From: a bacterium
Lineage (GTDB): Bacteria; Planctomycetota; Phycisphaerae; UBA1845
Length of the DNA: 33,388 bases
NCBI GenBank assembly: GCA_024231775.1
Contig: JAAEQG010000136.1
Coordinates: 1 to 33,388, forward strand
Direction of reading: 5' to 3'
This document shows, one piece after another, positions 15,908-24,800 of this stretch; the first letter of the stretch is position 1; the number at the start of each line of letters is the position of its first letter. The position numbers and the translations under genes are program-made. The notes below the pieces were generated by a model. The model was not told the DNA's origin. It saw nothing but the letters and a program-made list of their open reading frames with translations, and did not search any database.

Positions 15908-17812
15908 TCACGCTGCCGGAGTCGGCAGGGTGAGCCGGAAGCAGGCGCCGCTGGTCTGGGCATGGTCGACGAGTTCCAGACTGCCTCCGATCAAGCGGGT
16001 CCACCGCTTGGCCAATGCCAGTCCGAGTCCGACGCCGCCCGACGCAACAGACCGTCCTCGCCCCCCTCGTTGAAATGGTTTGAACAGGCTGGCGCGTTCC
16101 TCTGGGGGAATGCCCGGACCATCGTCGGTGACTTCGATGGCCAGCCTGGGACCGAGATCATTGACGCGGATATGAATGCCCGCGGGGGAGTTGTCGGGTG
16201 GGGTCCGTTCGATCCCGGCAGCGGATGTCGAACCAGAGGCGTACTTGCACGCGTTGTCGATCACCGTACCCAGGATCTGCAGGGCGATGTGCGGGTCTGT
16301 GTACACCTGGCGCTGATCGGTTTCGTCGTCGGTGACTTCCAATACCAGTCCGGCGCTCCGGCAGCGCGACTCGTGCCGTTGGCGAAGAGTTTCCATGAGT
16401 TCGCCGATGGTATACGTGCGCATCTGGGTGTGGACTGTGTTGCTTTCTATGCGCGCGAACTCCAGGACTTCCGTGATTAGATCGCTCAGCCGGCGGGCTT
16501 CGGTGTGGATGGTCTCCAGGTAGAACGCCTTCTTCTCTTCCGGCACGAGGCCTGCCGCCAGCATGTCGGTGTAGAGCTGGAAGGTGGTCAGGGGGGTTCT
16601 CAGCTCATGGGTGACGGCGTAGGTGAACTCGCGGCGTCGCTCGCTTAACGATACCAGGCGCTTGACCCCGAGGCCCACCGCCGCCAAGGCTACCAGTGCG
16701 GTGACCCACGCAATGACCATCGTGGCGTGCCCCGAACTCGGGGTCGGCAGAATCTGGGCCAACTCCGACTCCGGAACGACCAGGCGAATCGGGAGCGAGC
16801 CCAACCTGGTGGCGGGAGCTTCGTCCGAGATGGATTCGTCCACGGCGACCCTCAGGTCGACCCGGGCGAACAGGTCGCGGACATGCGTGGACAATACGTC
16901 TGTGAGCTCGCCCAGATCGACGATCAACCCCTGGAAGACTCGGTCACCGCCGATATCGATACGCCGGACCAGCGCCACCCTCGATCGGTCGCCGCCTGGG
17001 GGCGGTGGGAGCGTGATCGCCGCAATCTCCCGTGGGCGCACGGAGACGAACCCCTCCTCGGTTTCGTGGGCGTTCGCCTTGACCCCTCGGGTGATCTGGC
17101 GAACCCGGGCCGGACGCTCGCATTCCAGGGGTGCGGGCAGGAACTCCTGTTGAAGACGGGCGGCTTGGGCCTGCCGCTGCAGGGCGGCATCGCCGAGCGA
17201 GACGATCCGTGCATCCGCAGAACCGTTGCTCGACGCACTCCGCACCGCAGCCATACGCGCGGAGAAGTCATCCGGCGTGTAGGCGGCGGCCAGTTCCTCC
17301 AGTAAGTCCTTGCGCTCCACGGCAACCGGGTCTGAGTCGTCCGCCTCCACACAGGTGATGTGGGGGATCTTTTCCGCGAGATCATCCCCCCGCGAACTCG
17401 AACGCAACGCCGTGATCTCCGCGGTTGACGTAGGGAGCGGCTTGAGCTGTGGTGATGTCCAGCACAAGTCTTCGGTCACCTGGAAGTGCAGGGCGATCCA
17501 GCTTTCCGGACTATGGATCGGCTGAGCTGCGTAGGTCTCCGCATCCCGGGGGTGGTCGCGACGCGGTGAAGGAGCGTACTCCTCGAAGGATCGGGATGCC
17601 TCCCGGATCAGGATAGGCCACAGGTAGTTGTCCATGCGCAGGCGGGCGATCTCCAGGCGATTGCCCAGATCGCGGCTCGCGTGGATTCGACGCGTGGTCT
17701 CCTCCAGCCGGAGTGACGCGACCGTTGCCCAGCTCAGTCCACTGAGCACCAGCACAGTCACTACGGTGAATCCGATGATCGCGAAGCGTACTGTCCGGTT
17801 CTCGCCCAGCAT
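15908..17812 (-). CDS. Membrane sensor histidine kinase
   Basis: This 634-residue kinase has a membrane segment at about 11-32, a large extracytoplasmic region at 33-362 that I do not recognise, a second membrane segment at 363-384, then the kinase core. The H-box FTYAVTHELRTPLTT has phospho-acceptor His402. The N-box is IDNACKYAS (Asn520), and the ATP-lid motifs are DDGPGIP (563-569) and GVGLGLAL (593-600). The sensor domain is unusually long and mostly hydrophilic, suggesting detection of an envelope or external signal. The ATG at 17812 lies 7 bases after the response-regulator stop with GGAG upstream, so the two are one transcription unit. The ligand cannot be told from sequence. Confidence 0.93.
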   Translation of the reverse strand: MLGENRTVRFAIIGFTVVTVLVLSGLSWATVASLRLEETTRRIHASRDLGNRLEIARLRMDNYLWPILIREASRSFEEYAPSPRRDHPRDAETYAAQPIHSPESWIALHFQVTEDLCWTSPQLKPLPTSTAEITALRSSSRGDDLAEKIPHITCVEADDSDPVAVERKDLLEELAAAYTPDDFSARMAAVRSASSNGSADARIVSLGDAALQRQAQAARLQQEFLPAPLECERPARVRQITRGVKANAHETEEGFVSVRPREIAAITLPPPPGGDRSRVALVRRIDIGGDRVFQGLIVDLGELTDVLSTHVRDLFARVDLRVAVDESISDEAPATRLGSLPIRLVVPESELAQILPTPSSGHATMVIAWVTALVALAAVGLGVKRLVSLSERRREFTYAVTHELRTPLTTFQLYTDMLAAGLVPEEKKAFYLETIHTEARRLSDLITEVLEFARIESNTVHTQMRTYTIGELMETLRQRHESRCRSAGLVLEVTDDETDQRQVYTDPHIALQILGTVIDNACKYASGSTSAAGIERTPPDNSPAGIHIRVNDLGPRLAIEVTDDGPGIPPEERASLFKPFQRGGRGRSVASGGVGLGLALAKRWTRLIGGSLELVDHAQTSGACFRLTLPTPAA

Positions 17813-17819
17813 GGCCAGG

Positions 17820-18557
17820 CTACTCCGTTGAAGCCGGACCGGTGGCGACGGTGGTGACCTCCGGACCGAGCATGTATCCCTTGCCCCGCACCGTCACGAT
17901 CCAATCCGGACTGTCCTTGCTTTCGGAGGGTTTGAGCTTGCTGCGCAAACGGGTGATGTGCATGTCAATCGCTCGGGTCTCCACGTTCCCCTCGCCGATG
18001 CCCCACACCCGCATGAGCAATTCGTCGCGCGAGATCACTCGACCGGGATTGGCCGCCAGATGGGCCAAGACGCCGGTTTCCATTTCCGAGAGCCCGGTCC
18101 GGCGGCCGTCGGCGAACACAGCCTCACATCGTTCAAAGTCCACAGTTCCAGCCGATGTGGAAATCGCCCGGACCGGTGCGGGACGCCCCGGCGTACGCCG
18201 GAGCACTGCTTCAATCCGAGCGAGCAACTCGCGGGCGGAGAAGGGCTTGACGACGTAGTCATCCGCCCCTCCGCGGAGACCGCGCACTCTGTCCTCCTCG
18301 GCCCCGCGCGCCGTCAGGATGATCACCGGCAGGGCGGGATGCGTCTTACGCAGCTCAATCAGAACCTCGAAGCCGTCCATCTTGGGCATGAGCAGATCGA
18401 GCAACACGAGGTCCACGCCGACACGTCGGCTGAGGTCCAATCCGGTCATTCCGTCAGAGGCGCCCACGGAATCAAACCCGCCGGCTTCGAGTACGTCCAG
18501 CAACCCCTGGAGGATTGCCGGTTCGTCCTCGACTACGACCACCTTACGCCGTTTCAC
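17820..18557 (-). CDS. OmpR/PhoB-family response regulator
   Basis: A 245-residue DNA-binding response regulator. The receiver domain (1-120) has the acid pair Glu10/Asp11, phospho-acceptor Asp54 in LVLLDLLMPKMDG, Thr82 and Lys104 in YVVKPF. The C-terminal winged helix (about 130-235) ends in RAIDMHITRLRSKL and VRGKGYML, typical of OmpR/PhoB. The start is a GTG at 18557 with AAAGGG upstream; an ATG a few bases earlier is in another frame and stops after nine codons. It precedes its kinase by 7 bases. A sigma70-like -10 and a direct repeat lie upstream, so autoregulation is possible. Confidence 0.94.
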   Translation of the reverse strand: MKRRKVVVVEDEPAILQGLLDVLEAGGFDSVGASDGMTGLDLSRRVGVDLVLLDLLMPKMDGFEVLIELRKTHPALPVIILTARGAEEDRVRGLRGGADDYVVKPFSARELLARIEAVLRRTPGRPAPVRAISTSAGTVDFERCEAVFADGRRTGLSEMETGVLAHLAANPGRVISRDELLMRVWGIGEGNVETRAIDMHITRLRSKLKPSESKDSPDWIVTVRGKGYMLGPEVTTVATGPASTE

Positions 18558-18654
18558 TCGAAGGCCCTTTCATGGTGACACTGTCGACGCAACCGATCCG
18601 GCCGTGTCATGATGAACGGTCTTGCCCCGGTTGCTCGTGAGCTTGGGCAAATCC

Positions 18655-18691
18655 ATTATAGAACCACCTCTGCATGACGGGTGTAACCACC
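18655..18691 (-). promoter_or_regulatory. Promoter -10 and direct repeat upstream of the response regulator
   Basis: Read on the minus strand there is a perfect TATAAT at 18660-18655, giving a start site near 18648 and a leader of about 90 bases. Upstream are two copies of GGTGGTT (18691-18685 and 18668-18662), 23 bases apart, about two helical turns. No good -35 is present at 17 bases, which is common for activator-dependent promoters of PhoB-type regulators. The -10 is seen directly; the operator role is inferred. Confidence 0.5.
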
Positions 18692-18720
18692 GCGCAACGC
18701 TGGAGATTTTTGGGGCGAAT

Positions 18721-19134
18721 CTAGGCACCTTCAGGGTCGGGACCCATGGGGCGGTTCAGATAGGCCATAGCCAGCGCCGCCGTCGCTCCGGTAAGATCCG
18801 CCCCCCAGTCCATCACGGAAGGGGATCGGTGCACCAGCCCCTGGAGCAGTTCGTCAGCTGCTCCGTAGACCGCATAGATGATGACCCACTTGATCAGCCA
18901 ACCGCCGGTCAACTCGACCTGCCGAGCCAGGGATGACCGGGTACCCAGCAGAGCCAGGACGAAGTATGCACAGAGGTGCATCACCTTGTCGCTGTGTGGG
19001 GGAAGACCCTTGGGCCCAGTGTGTGGCGAGTGCGTGGCGACGAAGAGTCCTACCCACGCCGCAATCCAAACGATCGTCCAGGCATGTGGGGCTTTCGTGT
19101 GCTTCGGTGGCAAGTTGCGCTGGGGATCAGGCAA
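18721..19134 (-). CDS. VanZ-like small membrane protein
   Basis: The protein has three to four hydrophobic segments and VanZ-family features: a first helix followed by HSPHTG, then SDKVMHLCAYFVLALLG, and a C-terminal DELLQGLVHRSPSVMDWGADLTGATAAL. This core (SDK-x-H-x-x-x-Y, D-E-x-x-Q, D-W-x-x-D) defines VanZ-like domains, whose biochemical role is mostly unknown apart from teicoplanin resistance in some. The start is uncertain: an ATG at 19194 would overlap parA by 68 bases, so the TTG at 19134 with GGAG upstream is used here, and a TTG at 19113 is also possible. The gene is the last of the minus-strand run. Confidence 0.8.
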   Translation of the reverse strand: MPDPQRNLPPKHTKAPHAWTIVWIAAWVGLFVATHSPHTGPKGLPPHSDKVMHLCAYFVLALLGTRSSLARQVELTGGWLIKWVIIYAVYGAADELLQGLVHRSPSVMDWGADLTGATAALAMAYLNRPMGPDPEGA

Positions 19135-20062
19135 GGTTGGCGGACACTCCAGACGTACGACTTTCGGTGACCTGTGGTTCCACCGCCGGTTCATCGCTTT
19201 CGTTTTCGGCGGCTACGGGGGGCGTTTGGCTTGCCGATGAAGCCTCCTCCACCGGTTCATCGTTCGCGCTGAGCTCATTGGCGCCGAGTACTTCCTCAGC
19301 CAGGCGAGCGTAGTCACGGGCCCCGTTGCTGCGCGGTTCGTAGTCGAAGATGGTTTGCCCGTGGCTGGGACACTCTGCCAGCTTGATGTTTCGCCGGATA
19401 ACCGTGTCGAAGATGCGGGCGTTTGCCCAGGGCACTTCCGTTCCCCGAGCGCCGTCCAGGAACTGTCGGAGATCCTCCACGACCTCCGCAGCCAAGCGTG
19501 TGCCCGATTCGTACATGCACAACAGCACGCCGGTCACCGAGAGTGCAGGGTTCAAGCGGTCGCGCACCAGGGCGACCGTTTCGAATAGCTTGCCCACGCC
19601 CTGCAACGCCAGAAAGTGCGGTTGCAGAGGGATGAACACCTCGGTCGCCGCGGTCAGGGCATTGAGCGTGAGCAATCCCAGAGAGGGTGCGCAATCGATG
19701 AACACGTAGTCGTATTCCTGGTCCATCGTCGCGAGGGCGTCGCGCAGAATAACCTCCCGGCCGACCACGCTGACCAACTCCAACTCGGCGGCGGCTAGGT
19801 TGATGTGCGAGCTGATCATCCAGATGTTGTCTCGGACCTTCCGGACGACGTCGACAAGTGGTGTGCGGTTGGTCAGGACGTCGTATACGCTGGGGCGTTC
19901 TGACGTCGGTTCGACGTTGTAGCTCAGGGTAAGATGCGTCTGGGGGTCGAGGTCGATGAGCAGGACGCGTTGGCCGGCGTTGGCCAGCGCCGCCCCCAGG
20001 TTGGTCACCGAGGTGGTCTTTCCGACGCCGCCTTTCTGGTTGATCGTCGCAATGATCCGCAT
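19127..20062 (-). CDS. ParA/Soj-family ATPase without a ParB partner
   Basis: This 311-residue P-loop ATPase has the deviant Walker A KGGVGKTT at residues 10-17, switch motif LLIDLDPQ at 34-41, and Walker B YVFIDCAPSLG. Such proteins partition chromosomes or position large protein assemblies. The ATG at 20062 follows AGGTGG at good spacing, and the P-loop then sits at the usual distance from the N-terminus; the frame opens earlier at 20119. About 45 C-terminal residues are acidic and Ser/Pro-rich, beyond the normal fold. No ParB gene or parS-like site was noticed beside it. It lies between an amidohydrolase and a VanZ-like gene, so it may be an orphan ParA that positions something other than DNA. 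Confidence 0.9.
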   Translation of the reverse strand: MRIIATINQKGGVGKTTSVTNLGAALANAGQRVLLIDLDPQTHLTLSYNVEPTSERPSVYDVLTNRTPLVDVVRKVRDNIWMISSHINLAAAELELVSVVGREVILRDALATMDQEYDYVFIDCAPSLGLLTLNALTAATEVFIPLQPHFLALQGVGKLFETVALVRDRLNPALSVTGVLLCMYESGTRLAAEVVEDLRQFLDGARGTEVPWANARIFDTVIRRNIKLAECPSHGQTIFDYEPRSNGARDYARLAEEVLGANELSANDEPVEEASSASQTPPVAAENESDEPAVEPQVTESRTSGVSANLA

Positions 20063-20249
20063 GGGTCCACCTGTATCGGTTCGCCGAGCGATACGCGGTT
20101 CACCGACCGCCCGGGGCATCTACGCCGCATGCGGGATCATATCGCACTTGCCGTTGACCAGCCAGCCGCCCCGATGCGGGCAGCTGCGCAACGGTCAGGT
20201 CCCAAGATGGACGGGCCACTTGGCCTCTACGGGCCATACCGCGACGCGC

Positions 20250-21452
20250 TCAGCCGCATTTCCAGGCTGGCGGCGAGGTCAGGAAGCGGTGGGCGATGGC
20301 ACAGTGCAGGTGGACGCCGAGCGGGATGGCTGCGTCGGTGAAGTCGAACCGCGGATTGTGCAGTGTGGGCATCTGGGCGCTCTCCGGAGGGCGCAAACCC
20401 ATCTGGTACCAGGTTGACGGTACGGCTTGGGCGAAGAACGCGAAGTCCTCGGCGCCCATTCCCGCGGGAGCGGCACGATCAACTTCCTCGATCTCGTCGA
20501 GGGTCGCGGCGACATCCGCCACCAGTTCGGCGCAGGTGGAGTCGTTGACCAGGGCGGGGTATGGCTCGAGTGAGCTGATTTCGGCGCTGGCTTTGAACAG
20601 CTTGGGAACCGCTTGCACAACCTCGCGGACCATGGTCATTACCCGATCGTGCGTCGCCTGACGCAGGGCGCGCACGGTTCCACGGAGCAGGCACGCATCC
20701 GGAATGATGTTGTGAGTGTCACCGCCGGTCACTTGGCATACCGAGATGACCGCGGGGTCCATCGGATCGACGAACCGCGTGCGAATGCCCTGGAGGATAG
20801 TGATCAGATGAGCGGCGGCGAGGAGCACGTCGGAACCCTCATGGGGGTATGCGGCGTGGGCTCCTTGTCCGGTGAGTAGGATCTCGAACGCCTGCGAGGC
20901 CGCCATCATCGGTCCGGGGCGGACGGCTACGCTGCCCAGCGGGTACGCGGGCCAACCGTGCAGGGCGAAGACGGCATCGACGCGCGGGGCGTCCAGCACC
21001 CCGGCATCAATCATTTTGCGGGCTCCGGCGCCGCCTTCCTCCGCCGGTTGGAAGATGAACTTGACCGCTCCGGGCAGTTCGTCGGCGTGCTTCGCCAGTA
21101 CCTGGGCGGCTCCTACAAGGCAGGTGATATGACCATCGTGTCCGCAAGCGTGCATCTTGCCCAGGTTCTGCGACGCATAGGGGAGCCCGGTCTTCTCGAC
21201 CAACGGGAGGGCGTCGAGGTCGGCGCGCAGGGCGACACAAGGCGTGGGGCGCTGGGCGTTGAGCACGGCGACTACCCCGGTTCCGGCGACGCCGCTGGTG
21301 ATGCGCAGGGCGTCGAGCTTGGAGAGCTCCGCCACAACCCGGGCGGCGGTTTCGTGTTCAGAGTATGCCGTCTCCGGTTGGGCGTGCAATTGGTGGCGCA
21401 GTTCGATCCACTCGTCTGCCAGAGCGGCGATCGTGGTGGCAAAGTCGGGCAT
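20250..21452 (-). CDS. M20-family metallo-amidohydrolase (N-acyl amino acid type)
   Basis: A 400-residue M20D-type amidohydrolase of the hippurate hydrolase / N-acyl-amino-acid deacylase group. Metal and catalytic residues are visible: His101 and the Cys103-Gly-His105-Asp-Gly-His108 block in MHACGHDGH, Glu138-Glu139 in QPAEEGG, His165 in FALHGW, and a C-terminal His in LHNPRFDF. It cleaves an N-acyl amide in the cytoplasm; the substrate is unknown. The ATG at 21452, 8 bases after AGG, is preferred over the TTG three codons upstream. It follows the sugar-nucleotide enzyme by 96 bases and may be cotranscribed, though a link to polysaccharide is not obvious. Confidence 0.88.
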   Translation of the reverse strand: MPDFATTIAALADEWIELRHQLHAQPETAYSEHETAARVVAELSKLDALRITSGVAGTGVVAVLNAQRPTPCVALRADLDALPLVEKTGLPYASQNLGKMHACGHDGHITCLVGAAQVLAKHADELPGAVKFIFQPAEEGGAGARKMIDAGVLDAPRVDAVFALHGWPAYPLGSVAVRPGPMMAASQAFEILLTGQGAHAAYPHEGSDVLLAAAHLITILQGIRTRFVDPMDPAVISVCQVTGGDTHNIIPDACLLRGTVRALRQATHDRVMTMVREVVQAVPKLFKASAEISSLEPYPALVNDSTCAELVADVAATLDEIEEVDRAAPAGMGAEDFAFFAQAVPSTWYQMGLRPPESAQMPTLHNPRFDFTDAAIPLGVHLHCAIAHRFLTSPPAWKCG

Positions 21453-21548
21453 GGCTATCAACCTGTGGTTCCAGTGGAAGTACGGTTTCAGAACGGGCGC
21501 AGGCGCTCCGTTCGACGGTCCGTATGGTTGAGGCTGGGCGGGTCGGGG

Positions 21549-22493
21549 TCAAGCGGATGCGGCAAGCACTTCGCGGAAGTACTCGACGGTGCGGGTGAGG
21601 CCCTCTTTGAGGCTGATCCGCGGTTGCCAGCCGAGACGCTGGCGGGCTCGAGTGCTGTCGGCCCGGCGGCGGACCGGGTCGTCCTGAGGAAGCGGTTGGC
21701 GCACGGTATCGAGGTCGCGCTCGAGGACTTCCCCAAGGGTAGTGACCAGTTCGTTCATGGACACTTCGTCCGAGCTGCCGATGTTGACCGGTTCGTGGGC
21801 ATCTGGTCCGGCGTATTCCATCAGGGCGATCATGCCGTTAATCAGATCCTCGACATAGCAGAAGCTGCGCGTCTGTGATCCGTCGCCGTAGACGGTCAGC
21901 GGTTCGCCTTGCAGAGCCTGAACGATGAAGTTGGAGGCGACTCGCCCGTCGCCCACCGCCATCCTCGGCCCGTAGGTGTTGAAGATGCGCATGATGCGGA
22001 TGTCCACCGCGTTCTGGCGGTGGTAGTCACACATCAGGGTCTCGGCGACGCGCTTGCCCTCGTCGTAGCAGGCCCGCAGGCCGATGGGATTGACGTTGCC
22101 CCAGTATGTTTCCACTTGCGGGTGGACCGCCGGATCACCGTAGACCTCACTGGTGGAGGCTTGCAGAATCCGCGCCTTGACCCGTTTGGCCAGCCCGAGC
22201 ATGTTGAGCATGCCCATCACGCTGGTCTTGACCGTCTTGACCGGATTGTATTGGTAGTGGACGGGCGATGCAGGACAGGCCAAGTTGAAGATCCAATCCA
22301 CCTCGACTAGCAGCGGATTCACGATGTCGTGGCGGATTAGCTCGAAATCGTGTCGTCCGAGGAGATGGTGGATGTTGCGCTTGGACCCGGTGAAGAGGTT
22401 ATCGACCGCGATGACCTCATGTCCGTCCGTTACCAGGCGGTCGCACAGATGACTGCCGAGAAAGCCCGCGCCTCCGGTGACCAGGACTCGCAT
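21549..22493 (-). CDS. UDP-glucuronate decarboxylase (UDP-xylose synthase)
   Basis: A 314-residue extended short-chain dehydrogenase. It has [10 protein letters not shown] (nucleotide loop, 7-16), TSEVYGDP (114-121), and the catalytic pair Tyr143/Lys147 in [22 protein letters not shown] and [11 protein letters not shown] are typical of UDP-glucuronate decarboxylase, which converts UDP-glucuronate to UDP-xylose with bound NAD. UDP-xylose would feed glycan synthesis, in line with the export genes immediately upstream in the same direction. GGAGG lies about 7 bases before the ATG. A related 4,6-dehydratase cannot be excluded, but the Pro-Ala-Ser-Pro block favours the decarboxylase. Confidence 0.9.
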   Translation of the reverse strand: MRVLVTGGAGFLGSHLCDRLVTDGHEVIAVDNLFTGSKRNIHHLLGRHDFELIRHDIVNPLLVEVDWIFNLACPASPVHYQYNPVKTVKTSVMGMLNMLGLAKRVKARILQASTSEVYGDPAVHPQVETYWGNVNPIGLRACYDEGKRVAETLMCDYHRQNAVDIRIMRIFNTYGPRMAVGDGRVASNFIVQALQGEPLTVYGDGSQTRSFCYVEDLINGMIALMEYAGPDAHEPVNIGSSDEVSMNELVTTLGEVLERDLDTVRQPLPQDDPVRRRADSTRARQRLGWQPRISLKEGLTRTVEYFREVLAASA

Positions 22494-22544
22494 GAAACCT
22501 CCGCCTTTCTGTCTGAGGTGTGCGCCGGACGGTCGCCGACCACG

Positions 22545-24800
22545 CTACGCCTGGGTGTCGTCGTTGCCAGGCTCTGGATCCGGATCGGTGGCGATCTCCT
22601 TCGCCGGCTCAGTGGACAGCACGCGCTCGACTCCACCCTCCTCTTCTTCCTGGTATTCGTAGAACGTGCGTAGCTGCTCGCGGAAGTACCCCCCGCGGCG
22701 GACTTGGGCACAGTTCAAGATGCCGCCGAACACGGACGCGTTGACTCGGTCGAGCAGGGACAGCGCCCGCTGGGCTTGGCCTCGGGAGTTGTCTTTGGCG
22801 CGGCACACCAGGATCACGCCTTCGACCCGCGTAGCCAGCACCAGCGCATCACTGGCCAGCAGTACGGGGGGCGTGTCGATGATTACCTGATCGTAGCGGC
22901 TTTGGGCTTGCTCGAGGAACTCGCCGCCCAGGGCGCCGTTCAGCAGTTCAGCGGGGTTCGGCGGCATGGGTCCGCTGCCGACCACATCCAGATTGGCTAT
23001 CTCCGTCTTGCAGATCAGCTCGTCCAGCTTGGCCCCACCGATTAGGAAATTGCTCAAACCGGCCTGGTTGATACTGGAGAACACGCGATGGAGGGCAGGG
23101 CGCCGGAGGTTGGCGTCCACCAGCAGTACCCGGCGTCCGGTGAGGGCGATGGATGTGGCTATGTTGCACGAGATTACGGTTTTGCCGTCCTCGGGGCGCG
23201 GACTGGTGACCAGCAGGGTGCGCTGCCGATCCGACGGGGCACTGAATTGCAGGTTCGTCCGGATGGTTCGAAAAGCCTCAGCCACCATCGAATGGGGTGC
23301 CACACGTACTGCTGTTTCCACGACCTCGATGTCGACTTCTTCGTCGTCCATGTCGGGCACGGTGCCCAGGAGCGGGAGGCTTAGATGGCGCACGATGTCC
23401 TGGGGTGTACGCACGGAAGTGTCCAGCAACTCCAGGCCCACGGCGACGGCAATCGCCAACCCTAACGCGAATATCACTGCAACCGGAAGCAGCAAGAACC
23501 GGGGGCTGCTTCGCTGGAGCGGATCAACCGCCGGCTGAGCTACGTCGACCCGTACCGCCGTCTGATCGCGAACGACTCGCTCCACCTCCTGGACCACGTC
23601 GTCCAGTCGGGCTTTGGTGTCCTTGAGCATGGCCAGCTCGTCCTTGAGCGTCTCATGCTCAGCCAGTTTTCTCTCCAGATCGGCCTGCTTTGCCCGGGCT
23701 TCGGTGAGCCGCTCCCGGGCGACCAGCAGCGAGTGCTGCGAAGTGAGAAACGCTGATTCGACCTGCTCGGCTTTGAACTTGAGGATCTCCTGCAGCCGCA
23801 AGCCGCGCACCTCCGCCGCCTGTCGGCGGACCATCTCCATTCGAATCCGCATGGCTCGCACGGTCCGGTGTTCTGATCCCAGGTCGTGTAGGGCCATATC
23901 CAGTTCTTGCTCGAGATAGCTTACCTGGTTGTCCAGGGAGATCACCCGCGGGTCCGCTTCCACGGCCTGGGCGTCCTCCACGGTGACGCCCGGACCGGTC
24001 GGGTCCTGATAGATGTTGACGAACGACTCCAGCTCCAGGGTCTGTAGCTCCAGCCGGGCGACTTCTTTCTGACGGTCGAGGATCTCCATGACCGATGGTC
24101 CGTACTGCGCCCCTTGGTGAATCGCCCCGGGTTCCAGGGTGGATACGAAGTTCTGTACCTGGCGAAGTTTCTGGGTGATCTGTTTCTGGAGAGTGGCCTG
24201 TTCAGATTTATATGAAGCAAGCTGGGCCCGGTAGGCGTCCGCCCCGCGGCTGCGCACTTTCTCGATGTAGCTGGCGACGACTTGATTGACGATCGCTGCG
24301 GGGTCCCCGAGGGAACGACAACCCATGCTGATGGCGAAGTAGTTGGTGTCCCGCACCGGGGAACTGCCCAGGTCTTCCTCCAGCTCCAGCCGCAGTTTGC
24401 GCTTGTCCGCCTGCCCGTACCAGTCGGTCTTGCGGACTTCCGGGGCCTCCAGGGCGGCGTCGAGCACTCTCGGACTGGACGCGAACATGGCATGGCTGGC
24501 GACGAAGCGCTCGTGGCGGTCCTCGGTCATCTGCACGTCGAATTCGCCCGGGCGCATGGGTAGGTCGCTAATGCACTCGATGAAAGCCGTGGCCCTGTAC
24601 GTGGGAAACTTGAAGTAGGCCAGGAAGAACAACCCAACTCCCATGGTGCTGAAAAGCAACCACAGGGCGATAATCATCACCAGGCGATGCTTGAGGATCG
24701 CGGCGATGTCAGCCGCCGACAGACTCGGGCCCTCGCCACCCTCTCCACGGGGCGGGGCCAGAGCGATTTGTTCCTGAATGGTGGTTGGTACGGTGGTCAT
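22545..24800 (-). CDS. Wzc-like chain-length determinant / tyrosine autokinase
   Basis: A 751-residue fusion typical of bacterial tyrosine kinases of polysaccharide export. A Wzz-like segment has membrane helices at about 38-61 and 435-459 and long coiled coils (195-230, 285-410) in the periplasmic part. The C-terminal ATPase has Walker A in SPRPEDGKTV (Lys540), Walker A' in LLVDANLRRP (Asp562) and Walker B in VIIDTPPVL. GSGPMPPNPAELL is the family block. The usual GEGKS/T is here EDGKT, an accepted variant. Three tyrosines near the end (705, 714, 716) are possible autophosphorylation sites, fewer than in Wzc. Its start overlaps the exosortase stop by 3 bases, so the two are coupled. Confidence 0.92.
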   Translation of the reverse strand: MTTVPTTIQEQIALAPPRGEGGEGPSLSAADIAAILKHRLVMIIALWLLFSTMGVGLFFLAYFKFPTYRATAFIECISDLPMRPGEFDVQMTEDRHERFVASHAMFASSPRVLDAALEAPEVRKTDWYGQADKRKLRLELEEDLGSSPVRDTNYFAISMGCRSLGDPAAIVNQVVASYIEKVRSRGADAYRAQLASYKSEQATLQKQITQKLRQVQNFVSTLEPGAIHQGAQYGPSVMEILDRQKEVARLELQTLELESFVNIYQDPTGPGVTVEDAQAVEADPRVISLDNQVSYLEQELDMALHDLGSEHRTVRAMRIRMEMVRRQAAEVRGLRLQEILKFKAEQVESAFLTSQHSLLVARERLTEARAKQADLERKLAEHETLKDELAMLKDTKARLDDVVQEVERVVRDQTAVRVDVAQPAVDPLQRSSPRFLLLPVAVIFALGLAIAVAVGLELLDTSVRTPQDIVRHLSLPLLGTVPDMDDEEVDIEVVETAVRVAPHSMVAEAFRTIRTNLQFSAPSDRQRTLLVTSPRPEDGKTVISCNIATSIALTGRRVLLVDANLRRPALHRVFSSINQAGLSNFLIGGAKLDELICKTEIANLDVVGSGPMPPNPAELLNGALGGEFLEQAQSRYDQVIIDTPPVLLASDALVLATRVEGVILVCRAKDNSRGQAQRALSLLDRVNASVFGGILNCAQVRRGGYFREQLRTFYEYQEEEEGGVERVLSTEPAKEIATDPDPEPGNDDTQA

